NCBI GenBank assembly: GCA_947174295.1
Contig: CAMWIG010000022.1
Coordinates: 1-17,678 of the forward strand
Length of the DNA stretch: 17,678 bases
Source: an uncultured Alistipes sp.
GTDB taxonomy: Bacteria; Bacteroidota; Bacteroidia; Bacteroidales; Rikenellaceae
Direction: 5' to 3'
Shown here: positions 7,277 through 13,839 of the stretch, in pieces
Numbering within the stretch: the first letter of the stretch is position 1
How the letters are laid out: every line of letters begins with the position of its first letter
Translations under genes and position numbers: made by a program
The notes under the pieces: model-generated
What the model saw: the letters and a program-made list of their open reading frames with translations, nothing else
Told to the model about the DNA's origin: nothing
The model's database searches: none

Positions 7277-8158
7277 ATGAAAGACGACAAGAGATTGAAA
7301 CGAAAGGTCCGCAACTCCTATGCGGTGTCGACCGTCAGTACGGCGCTCGTACTGTTCCTGCTGGGGTCGGTGGGGTATCTGATGTTCGCTGCGATGCGCA
7401 TGGCCGACTCGCTGCGCGAGAGCGTGCAGGTGATGGTCGAGCTCAGCCGCGACGCGACGCCCGACCAGCGCGACGAAATCGAGCGCTTCCTCTCCGAGGA
7501 GCAGATGGTGACCGAAGTCGTCTTCTCGTCGGGCGGCGAGAAGGCGGCCGACGAGGAGTTCCGCCGCATGTTCGGTGCGGAGTACGAGGAGATAGCGGGC
7601 GAGAATCCGCTGCTCGATTCGTTCGACGTGCGTCTGTCGGCGCAGTCGTCCGACGGGGAGTATCTCTCGGCGTTCGTCGCACGGTTGGAGGAGCTGGTTG
7701 GCGTGGAGTACGTGTCGTATCCCGAGCTGTTGGTCGGGCGCCTGCACTCCACGGTGTCGCGCATACGGTTCGTCCTGCTGGTATTCGGCGGGGCGCTGCT
7801 GCTCATATCGCTGATACTGCTGAGCAACACCATACGACTGGCGATATTCTCGAAACGCTACCTCATAAACACCATGAAGCTGGTCGGAGCCACCAAGTGG
7901 TTCATCATGCGGCCGTTCGTCGGCAGCGCCCTGCTCTCGGGGCTGTTGTCGGGCGTCGTGGCGTCGATTCTGTTCTGCGCCGCGGTGTTCGGCCTGAACG
8001 AGGCCGTACCCGAGCTCACGTCGCTGGCCGAGGCGGAGAAAATCGCGATAATTCTCGGTGCGATGATTGCCGGCGGCATGCTGCTGTCGCTCTCGTTCAC
8101 CGTCGTTGCGGTGAACAGGTTCGTAAACATGAAGTCGAATAAAATATACTTATATTAA
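7277..8158 (+). CDS. ftsX: Cell-division ABC-type permease FtsX
   Basis: A 293-residue protein with the FtsX layout: a short basic cytoplasmic tail, helix 1 (about 18-38), a periplasmic domain of about 120 residues, and helices at about 163-184, 215-238 and 257-279. The segment NTMKLVGATKWFIMRPF (198-214) is the conserved stretch before helix 3 in FtsX/permease proteins. In other bacteria FtsX pairs with the ATPase FtsE at the divisome and activates peptidoglycan hydrolases through its periplasmic domain. No ftsE lies nearby, which is usual in Bacteroidota, where the two genes are often separate. It starts 9 nt after the YfhO gene and ends 10 nt before the DUF3098 gene, so it sits inside an operon. 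The ATG at 7277 gives the expected N-terminus. Assignment to FtsX rather than another FtsX-like permease rests on the size, the single small extracytoplasmic domain and the neighbours. Confidence 0.92.
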   Translation: MKDDKRLKRKVRNSYAVSTVSTALVLFLLGSVGYLMFAAMRMADSLRESVQVMVELSRDATPDQRDEIERFLSEEQMVTEVVFSSGGEKAADEEFRRMFGAEYEEIAGENPLLDSFDVRLSAQSSDGEYLSAFVARLEELVGVEYVSYPELLVGRLHSTVSRIRFVLLVFGGALLLISLILLSNTIRLAIFSKRYLINTMKLVGATKWFIMRPFVGSALLSGLLSGVVASILFCAAVFGLNEAVPELTSLAEAEKIAIILGAMIAGGMLLSLSFTVVAVNRFVNMKSNKIYLY

Positions 8159-8168
8159 AATTATTGAA

Positions 8169-8420
8169 ATGAAACGCAGATTTTCGCAGATAAGCGACCC
8201 CAACGACGGTCGCATGCCGCTCTCGATGAAGAACTACGTGCTGCTGGCCGCGGGGCTCGCCGTGATAATCCTCGGCTTCGTGCTCATGTCGGGCGGCGGC
8301 AGCGATTCGCCCGAGGAGTTCAACTACGCCATGTTCTCGTGGCGGCGCATAACGCTGGCGCCGATTCTCGTCATCGCGGGTTTCGCATTCGAAATTTACG
8401 CCATTCTCAAACGTTTTTAG
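8169..8420 (+). CDS. DUF3098 small membrane protein
   Basis: An 83-residue protein with two membrane helices (about 23-41 and 62-80) separated by a short polar loop (SGGGSDSPEEFNYAMFSWRRITLAP). The sequence MPLSMKNYVLLAAGLAVIILGFVLMSGG is typical of DUF3098, a family found in Bacteroidota and almost always encoded between ftsX and uppP, as here. Its function is unknown. The conserved position suggests a role with FtsX or with undecaprenyl-phosphate recycling in the inner membrane, but that is inference from context. It begins 10 nt after ftsX, and uppP begins 104 nt after its stop. Confidence 0.85.
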   Translation: MKRRFSQISDPNDGRMPLSMKNYVLLAAGLAVIILGFVLMSGGGSDSPEEFNYAMFSWRRITLAPILVIAGFAFEIYAILKRF

Positions 8421-8524
8421 CCCGCCGGAACACTCCGGGGCCGATGCCGAGCGTCCGCCGTGGCGGCACCGGCGCGCCGGCGGAGTGCGCCCGGCATGAA
8501 ATGAAAGACACTTAAATACATACG
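8421..8524. other. GC-rich structured gap between the DUF3098 gene and uppP
   Basis: Here the operon opens to 104 nt. CACTCCG (8431-8437) can pair with CGGAGTG (8481-8487), enclosing a small CCGCC/GGCGG hairpin (8455-8466). CCGCCGG (8422-8428) can instead pair with CCGGCGG (8477-8483). These are mutually exclusive alternatives. There is no T run and no promoter match, so this may be a pause or processing site rather than a terminator. Confidence 0.35.
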
Positions 8525-9310
8525 ATGGAAACCATAGAAGCCATAATACTCGGCATAGTCCAGGGACTCACCGAGTTTCTGCCCGTGTCGAGCAGCGGGC
8601 ACCTGCAAATCGCCAAGGCTCTGCTGGGCGTGCATATAGAACAGAACGTGACGTTCGACGTCATTCTCCACGGCGCCACGGTGCTCAGTACCGTTACGGT
8701 CATGTGGCGCGAGCTGTGGCGTCTGCTTTGCGGCGTGTTCTCGCGCCGCTTCAACGAGGAGCAGGCCTACGTGCTGAAAATCATCGTCTCGATGATTCCC
8801 GCCGGCGTGGTCGGCGTGCTCTTCGCCGACCGAATCGAGGCGCTCTTTTCGTCGCTCGCGTTCGTCGGCGCCATGCTGCTTCTGACGGCCGCGCTGCTCG
8901 CATTCGCCTACTATGCCAAGCCGCGGCAGAAGAGCTCGATATCCTACCGCGACGCGTTCGTGATAGGTCTGGCGCAGGCCGCAGCGACCATGCCCGGACT
9001 CTCGCGCTCGGGTTCGACGATAGCCACGGGCCTGCTGCTTGGCAACAGCAAGGAGAGCGTGGCGCACTTCTCGTTCATCATGGTCATACCCGTGATTCTC
9101 GGCAAGATGCTGCTCGACGCCGTGTCGGGCGAAATCGGCGCTATGAGCGTCGATACGGCGCCTCTTGTCGCCGGATTCGCGGCGGCGTATGTCTCGGGAG
9201 CGCTGGCCTGCAAGTTCATGATAGAGGTCGTCAAGCGGGGCAAGCTCGTGTGGTTCGCCGTCTACTGTGCGGCGGCCGGTCTGTTGTCGATAATAAGCAG
9301 TGTTTTGTAG
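8525..9310 (+). CDS. uppP: Undecaprenyl-diphosphatase UppP (BacA)
   Basis: A 261-residue inner-membrane enzyme that removes one phosphate from undecaprenyl diphosphate, returning the lipid carrier for peptidoglycan and other envelope polymers; its overproduction is known to confer bacitracin tolerance. Both BacA signature blocks are present. The first is GIVQGLTEFLPVSSSGHL at 10-27, with E17 and the serine cluster S22-S24 and H26. The second is PGLSRSGSTI from P157, with the conserved arginine R161. The length is normal and the hydrophobic helices are evenly spread. The start ATG at 8525 leaves a METIEAI N-terminus as in relatives. The stop (9308-9310) is one base from the truB ATG, so the two are tightly coupled. 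The neighbouring ftsX and DUF3098 genes fit a cell-envelope operon. Confidence 0.96.
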   Translation: METIEAIILGIVQGLTEFLPVSSSGHLQIAKALLGVHIEQNVTFDVILHGATVLSTVTVMWRELWRLLCGVFSRRFNEEQAYVLKIIVSMIPAGVVGVLFADRIEALFSSLAFVGAMLLLTAALLAFAYYAKPRQKSSISYRDAFVIGLAQAAATMPGLSRSGSTIATGLLLGNSKESVAHFSFIMVIPVILGKMLLDAVSGEIGAMSVDTAPLVAGFAAAYVSGALACKFMIEVVKRGKLVWFAVYCAAAGLLSIISSVL

Positions 9311-9311
9311 T

Positions 9312-10040
9312 ATGGCGGCAGTACGGAAAGAGGAGCTCGACCTTCGGAGCGTGAATTTTCTTGAAGGGTATATCGCCGTCATCGACAAGCCGTTGGAGTG
9401 GACGTCGACCGACGTGGTGCGCAAGATAAAGTATGGCCTGCGCAAGGCCGGATTCCCGAAAATCAAGGTGGGGCATGCCGGAACGCTCGACCCGCTGGCT
9501 ACGGGGGTGCTCATCGTCTGCATCGGCAAGGCCACCAAGATGGTCGATTCGTTGCAGGCCGAGGAGAAGGAGTACGAGGCCGAGCTGATGCTCGGCGCGA
9601 CGACTCCGAGCTTCGACCTCGAACACCCCGTCGACCGCACCTATCCCACGGAGCATATCACCCGCGAGGGTGTCGAGGCCGCGCTGGCGTCGCTGTGCGG
9701 CGAGCGGTTGCAGGCGCCGCCCATCTACTCGGCGAAGAAGGTCGAGGGCGTGCGCGCCTACGAATTCGCCCGCGCCGGCGAGGAGGTCGAGTTGCGCAAG
9801 GCGTTGATAAATATCTATGAAATAGAGCTTTTGGAGTACTCTATGCCGCGCGTCCGAATCCGTGTGAGGTGCAGCAAGGGCACCTATATACGTTCGCTGG
9901 CGCAGGAGATAGGCCAGGCGCTCGACAGCGGCGCGCATCTGACGGCTCTGCGACGCACGCGCAGCGGCGGTTTCACGGCCGATTTGGCTTGGTCGCTCGA
10001 CGAATTTATGAAAAAATTGGAAGCGATTGAAACAAAATAG
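9312..10040 (+). CDS. truB: tRNA pseudouridine-55 synthase TruB
   Basis: A 242-residue pseudouridine synthase that converts U55 in the T-loop of tRNAs. The catalytic motif KVGHAGTLDPLATGVL is intact, with the nucleophile D60. The second family block is SKGTYIRSLAQEIG, and the C-terminus is short, as in many Bacteroidota, with no full PUA domain. A GTG-started frame begins at 9300 inside uppP, but the ATG at 9312, one base after the uppP stop, gives the better N-terminus (MAAVRKEELD). The start therefore depends on translational coupling with uppP. queA, another tRNA-modification gene, follows after 93 nt. Confidence 0.95.
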   Translation: MAAVRKEELDLRSVNFLEGYIAVIDKPLEWTSTDVVRKIKYGLRKAGFPKIKVGHAGTLDPLATGVLIVCIGKATKMVDSLQAEEKEYEAELMLGATTPSFDLEHPVDRTYPTEHITREGVEAALASLCGERLQAPPIYSAKKVEGVRAYEFARAGEEVELRKALINIYEIELLEYSMPRVRIRVRCSKGTYIRSLAQEIGQALDSGAHLTALRRTRSGGFTADLAWSLDEFMKKLEAIETK

Positions 10041-10133
10041 ATTATTTTGCGTATAACATTCGATTGCCGTCTTCGGTCCGCGGGGCCGGCGGCGTATGAA
10101 CTCTGTACAGCGCAAAAATAAAGAAGAACGACT
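10041..10133. other. Short gap between truB and queA
   Basis: This gap of 93 nt has no match to the TTTG/TAnnTTTG promoter, and I see no hairpin with a T run. It contains GC-rich dyads (CCGCGG, GGCCGG) only. Read-through from truB into queA is the simplest reading. A purine-rich AAAGAAGAACG just before the ATG could help initiation. Confidence 0.4.
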
Positions 10134-11183
10134 ATGAAACTTTCGCAATACGGCTACGACTTCGCCCCCGAGATGCTGGCGAAGTACCCGACTGACAATC
10201 GCGACGAATCGCGTCTGATGGTCATCGACCGCAAGACGGGCACTATCGAGCACCGCATCTTCAAGGAGATAATCGAATATTTCGACGAGAACGACACCTT
10301 CGTATTCAACGACACCAAGGTGTTTCCGGCGCGTCTGTACGGCAACAAGGAGAAGACCGGCGCCGAAATCGAGATATTTCTGCTTCGCGAGCTGAACCGC
10401 GACCTGCGTCTGTGGGACGTGCTGGTCGACCCGGCCCGCAAAATCCGCATCGGCAACAAGCTCTACTTCGGCGACGACGATCTGCTCGTGGCTGAGGTCA
10501 TCGACAACACCACCTCGCGCGGCCGCACGCTGCGCTTCCTCTGCGACGGCACCTACGAGGAGTTCAAGGAGGCTCTCTTCAAGCTGGGCGAGACTCCGCT
10601 GCCCAAATGGGTGCGCGATAAGGTCGAGCCCGAGGATGCCGAGCGCTACCAGACCATTTTCGCCCGTCACGAGGGTGCCGTGGCCGCTCCTACGGCAGGC
10701 CTGCACTTCTCGAAGCATCTGATGAAGCGCATGGAGATAAAGGGCATAAACGCCGAGTTCATCACGCTGCACGTCGGTCTGGGCAACTTCCGCACGGTCG
10801 ATGTCGAGGATTTGTCGAAGCACAAGATGGACTCCGAGCAGATAATGGTCGACGAGGCCACCGCCGAGCGCGTGAACGCCACCAAGCGCAGCGGCCGTAA
10901 AATCGTCTCGATAGGCACCACGGTCATGCGAACGCTCGAATCGGCAGTCTCGACCGGCGGCATGATAAAGGCCGTCGACGGGTGGACGAACAAGTTCATC
11001 TTCGCGCCCTACGACTTCACCGTCGCCGACGCCATGGTTACCAACTTCCACCTGCCGTACTCGACCCAGCTGATGATGGTGGCGGCGTTCGGCGGCTACG
11101 AGCTGACTATGGAGGCCTACCGCGCGGCCAAGGCCGAAGGGTATCGTTTCGGCACCTACGGCGACGCCATGCTGATTTTATAG
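10134..11183 (+). CDS. queA: tRNA preQ1(34) S-adenosylmethionine ribosyltransferase-isomerase QueA
   Basis: A 349-residue cytosolic enzyme that transfers and rearranges the ribose of S-adenosylmethionine onto preQ1 in tRNA, giving epoxyqueuosine at position 34. The start MKLSQYGYDFAPEMLAKYP, the DESRLMVIDR block, FNDTKVFPARLYG, and the strongly conserved HEGAVAAPTAGLHFS and ITLHVGLGNFRTV segments identify the family. The C-terminal TNFHLPYSTQLMMVAAFGG is also typical. The length matches the family, and all motifs look intact. It lies at the end of the ftsX to truB run, probably on the same transcript. A weak hairpin followed by T8 lies 60-80 nt downstream. Confidence 0.96.
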   Translation: MKLSQYGYDFAPEMLAKYPTDNRDESRLMVIDRKTGTIEHRIFKEIIEYFDENDTFVFNDTKVFPARLYGNKEKTGAEIEIFLLRELNRDLRLWDVLVDPARKIRIGNKLYFGDDDLLVAEVIDNTTSRGRTLRFLCDGTYEEFKEALFKLGETPLPKWVRDKVEPEDAERYQTIFARHEGAVAAPTAGLHFSKHLMKRMEIKGINAEFITLHVGLGNFRTVDVEDLSKHKMDSEQIMVDEATAERVNATKRSGRKIVSIGTTVMRTLESAVSTGGMIKAVDGWTNKFIFAPYDFTVADAMVTNFHLPYSTQLMMVAAFGGYELTMEAYRAAKAEGYRFGTYGDAMLIL

Positions 11184-11240
11184 GGCGTTTCGGCTGGTTT
11201 TGTTCGCAAGCGGATGCGTGTGCCGGCCGGCAGGCCTGTC

Positions 11241-11264
11241 TGAATTCGGATTCTCGTTTTTTTT
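11241..11264 (+). terminator. Weak terminator candidate after queA
   Basis: A short AT-rich stem (GAAT, loop TCGG, ATTC) is followed closely by eight T residues at 11257-11264. Upstream lie the palindromes GCCGGCCGGC and CAGGCCTG, which may add to the fold. The stem is weak, but the T run and the promoter just downstream make a transcript end here plausible. Confidence 0.35.
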
Positions 11265-11305
11265 GAATTCAAGAGGCGCTTCCGTTCGGTAAAATGCAAA
11301 TAAAT

Positions 11306-11337
11306 TTGCTTTTACACTCGCTTATTCGTATCTTTGT
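11306..11337 (+). promoter_or_regulatory. Full-consensus promoter of the starch-synthase-like gene, same block as the YfhO promoter
   Basis: TTTG at 11306-11309, a 20-nt spacer, then TATCTTTG at 11330-11337. CTCGCTTATTCG before the -7 box is identical to the YfhO promoter. The -33 region again carries a dyad: GTAAAA 11290-11295 with TTTTAC 11311-11316, and GCAAAT with ATTTGC around AA, with one unpaired T (11296). The leader would be about 30 nt. Confidence 0.75.
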
Positions 11338-11370
11338 ACGATTTATTTCGCGTAAAAAAGGAGGGATTTC

Positions 11371-12183
11371 ATGTCGTCGGCTAAAATACTATACATCTGT
11401 CAGGAGATATTTCCCTATCTCCCCGAAACCCAGGAGGCGGCGTTCTGCCGCAAACTCTCGCAGGCGTTGCAGGAGCGAGGCAACGAGATTCGCACGTTCA
11501 TGCCCCGCTTCGGCTGCATCAACGAGCGCCGCAACCAGCTGCACGAGGTGATTCGTCTGTCGGGAATGAACCTTATTATCGACGACAACGACCATCAGCT
11601 CATAATCAAGGTGGCGTCGATACCGTCTGCCCGCGTGCAGATATACTTCATCGACAACGACGACTACTTCGCCCGCAAGGCGGTTCTTCGCGACGATGCC
11701 GGAGAGTGGTTCGCCGACAACGACGAGCGCGCCATATTCTTCGCTCGCGGCGTGTTGGAGACCGTGCGCAAGCTCCGCTGGTCGCCCACGGTCGTGCACT
11801 GCCATGGCTGGTTCTCGGCCGTTGCTCCGATATACCTGAAAAAGGTATTCGCCGACGATCCCATCTTCCGCGACGTCAAGATTGTGGTCTCGCTCTACGA
11901 CGACGCATTCCCGGGGACGCTCGATGCGGGATTCGCCGCGAAGATAGCGAACGAAGGCGTCGACGACGATAATTTGAAGATTCTCGATACTCCTTCATAC
12001 GAAAATCTCTGCCGCTTCGTTATTGACTATGCCGACGCGGTGGTCGAGGGTTCGGCCGGCGTGAATGCCGAGGTAGCGGAGTATGCCGCAGCGAGCGGCA
12101 AGCCGTTCCTGAGGTTCGACCCCGAAGCCGGCGAAGAGGAAGTTTTCGATAATTACAAACGATTCTATGATGAGTTGCTATAA
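11371..12183 (+). CDS. Short glycogen/starch-synthase-like protein (GT5 N-terminal domain only)
   Basis: A 270-residue protein matching only the N-terminal Rossmann half of GT5 glycogen/starch synthases: KILYICQEIFPYLPETQEAAFCRKLSQALQERGNEIRTFMPRFG at the start, then VVHCHGWFSAVAPIYLKK, the counterpart of the family's HxHDW region. Full enzymes are about 480 residues. The C-terminal domain holding most of the nucleotide-sugar site is missing. The N-terminal KTGGL motif that binds ADP-glucose is replaced by LPETQEA. It is therefore probably not a working synthase, although databases commonly label it so. The short form is widespread in Bacteroidota next to DUF4270 genes, as here, so it is not a local truncation. 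GGAGGG at 11360-11365 is a rare clear Shine-Dalgarno for this phylum. It overlaps the DUF4270 gene by 17 nt. Confidence 0.85.
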   Translation: MSSAKILYICQEIFPYLPETQEAAFCRKLSQALQERGNEIRTFMPRFGCINERRNQLHEVIRLSGMNLIIDDNDHQLIIKVASIPSARVQIYFIDNDDYFARKAVLRDDAGEWFADNDERAIFFARGVLETVRKLRWSPTVVHCHGWFSAVAPIYLKKVFADDPIFRDVKIVVSLYDDAFPGTLDAGFAAKIANEGVDDDNLKILDTPSYENLCRFVIDYADAVVEGSAGVNAEVAEYAAASGKPFLRFDPEAGEEEVFDNYKRFYDELL

Positions 12184-13759
12184 CCTGCGCCGCTTTGCGG
12201 CGACGATTCTCTCGGCGGCGGTCGCTCTGGCGGTCGCTGCGTCGTGTACTACGGCCGACGACTCGCTCGGCTTCGATTTCGTGCCCGACAACCAGAAGAT
12301 GAAGATACGCCGCACGGTGCTGGACCCTTCGACTGCGGCCGGCCGGCGGATGCTGACCACCAGGCTCTTCCGCACGGACTCGATAGTCTCTTCGAACCTC
12401 ACCTACGGATACATGGGCGCGCAGAGCGACGCCGATTTCGGCCGCCGCTCGGCCGGTTTTCTGTCGCAGTATCTGGTCGTTGGCCTGAGCGACAGTACGG
12501 GTTTCGGCTACCGTCCGATTTTCGACTCGGTGCAGCTAGTGCTGTCGGTGTCGGACTACAAGGGCGATACGACCAAACCCATGCGGTTCAATGTCTACGA
12601 GGTCGTGGGCGACCTTTTCGAGGGTAACGACGGCAACGGCGACGGTTCGGCCGACACGATTTTCTATCCCGGGTTCAGACCGATGGAGAAACCGGGGCTC
12701 ATATCCGCCGATCCGGTCTTCACGTTCGTCTTCCCCGACGGCAAGAGCACCGGCCCGGCTACTGCGGCAGTGACGATGACCGCTACTGCTGCGGGCCGCA
12801 AACTCATCGACCGCCTGATGCTTGTCGACGGCGAGTACAAGGACAACGACATGACGGTCTACCGCGACGACGAGCTGTGGGTCGACTGCTTCAAGGGCCT
12901 CTACATAGCTCCCGATGGCCAGCCCGACGGCGAGGGCGCGATGTTCTCGCTCGATCTGTCGGCTTCGGGCTTCGCGATTTACGGCCGCAACCGCCGCGAG
13001 GACGACCCCGAGTTCATCCGCGATACCACGCAGGCCTTCTACTACTTCTACGACTCGGCCGCCAAGACGGGCAACGTCTCGGTGAACTCCATCGAGCGCG
13101 ACTATGCCGGAACGCTTCTCGACGAGTCGATGATGCGCGAGGCCGATGCGAACAAGGGCGAGACGGACAACCGCCCCGAGGTCGAAATCGGATATGTGGA
13201 CGGCATGGCCGGCCCTGTGACGGAGATTACCTTCGGCGAAGAGTTCTTCCTCGCACTCGATGCTCTGCGCACGACGGAAGAGGACGGCGAGCCGGTCGAG
13301 CACTCCGACATAGCCTTCAATCAGGTGCGCATGCTCGTCTATCTCGACGGCGCGCAGTACGACTGGGAGCTCAACTCGCCCGAGGTTCTCACTCCGCTGC
13401 TCGACAAGTCGCTGTCGCGTCTGGGTCTCTATACCGACTACAAGAAGCTCACGGCCGTGCCCGACTACAACTACGTCTACGAGTCGCAGTACTCCGTGGA
13501 TTTGAACTACGACGGCTATCTGACCCGCAGCTTCGGATGCTATACGCTCGACATCACGGCTTACGTGCAGGGCCTGTGGCGCAGCTACCGCGCCCTGGGA
13601 GAGGACGAAACGGTGGAGGATATCTCGGCGCGCAAGGTATATCTCGGTCCCGAGGCATACGGCGTCTACGGATTCGGGCACTCTATTGTGCAGGGCATGG
13701 ACGGCGGGACGAACAGCGCTCCTATAAAGTTCGAGCTGACATACACGCTGATAAAATAG
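12167..13759 (+). CDS. DUF4270 lipoprotein
   Basis: A 530-residue DUF4270-type protein. The N-terminus has a hydrophobic signal ending AVAASC, with C27 as the probable lipidated cysteine, followed by TTADDS; acidic residues soon after the cysteine are a feature of surface-exported Bacteroidota lipoproteins. The rest is soluble, acidic and rich in beta-type segments, with typical phrases such as SDADFGRRSAGFLSQYLV and FRPIFDSVQL-like text near residue 105. DUF4270 proteins have no established function. Their fixed place next to the short starch-synthase-like gene, with a 14-17 nt overlap here, implies translational coupling and possibly a shared role at the envelope. Two adjacent ATG codons (12167 and 12170) could each serve as start. 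A stem-loop at 13782-13818 follows the stop. Confidence 0.85.
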   Translation: MMSCYNLRRFAATILSAAVALAVAASCTTADDSLGFDFVPDNQKMKIRRTVLDPSTAAGRRMLTTRLFRTDSIVSSNLTYGYMGAQSDADFGRRSAGFLSQYLVVGLSDSTGFGYRPIFDSVQLVLSVSDYKGDTTKPMRFNVYEVVGDLFEGNDGNGDGSADTIFYPGFRPMEKPGLISADPVFTFVFPDGKSTGPATAAVTMTATAAGRKLIDRLMLVDGEYKDNDMTVYRDDELWVDCFKGLYIAPDGQPDGEGAMFSLDLSASGFAIYGRNRREDDPEFIRDTTQAFYYFYDSAAKTGNVSVNSIERDYAGTLLDESMMREADANKGETDNRPEVEIGYVDGMAGPVTEITFGEEFFLALDALRTTEEDGEPVEHSDIAFNQVRMLVYLDGAQYDWELNSPEVLTPLLDKSLSRLGLYTDYKKLTAVPDYNYVYESQYSVDLNYDGYLTRSFGCYTLDITAYVQGLWRSYRALGEDETVEDISARKVYLGPEAYGVYGFGHSIVQGMDGGTNSAPIKFELTYTLIK

Positions 13760-13781
13760 GATATTCACAATATATGGAACA

Positions 13782-13818
13782 ACGACGAACCTAAGACATG
13801 GCGCTTAGGTTTTGTCGT
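13782..13818 (+). promoter_or_regulatory. Stem-loop between the DUF4270 gene and topA (attenuator or terminator candidate)
   Basis: AACCTAAG (13788-13795) pairs with CTTAGGTT (13804-13811) around an 8-nt loop. Past one G-T pair and a bulged T, the stem extends with ACGAC (13782-13786) and GTCGT (13814-13818), giving about 14 pairs. The 3' arm contains a TTTT run. It ends 21 nt before the topA ATG. The loop holds another in-frame ATG (13798). Confidence 0.5.
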
Positions 13819-13839
13819 CTCAAAAAGCAAGGATACGCA

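Noticed and set aside
4787..7747. A 986-codon open frame on the minus strand
   Set aside because: It is antisense to the YfhO gene and ftsX, is rich in H, R and Q with no domain pattern, and is a by-product of GC-rich codon use in the real genes.
9300..9311. GTG start for TruB inside uppP
   Set aside because: The ATG at 9312, one base after the uppP stop, gives a better N-terminus and fits translational coupling.
13798..13839. ATG at 13798 as the topA start
   Set aside because: The 14 added residues are not typical of TopA, and the codon lies in the loop of a stem-loop. It is kept only as a possible alternative start in the findings.
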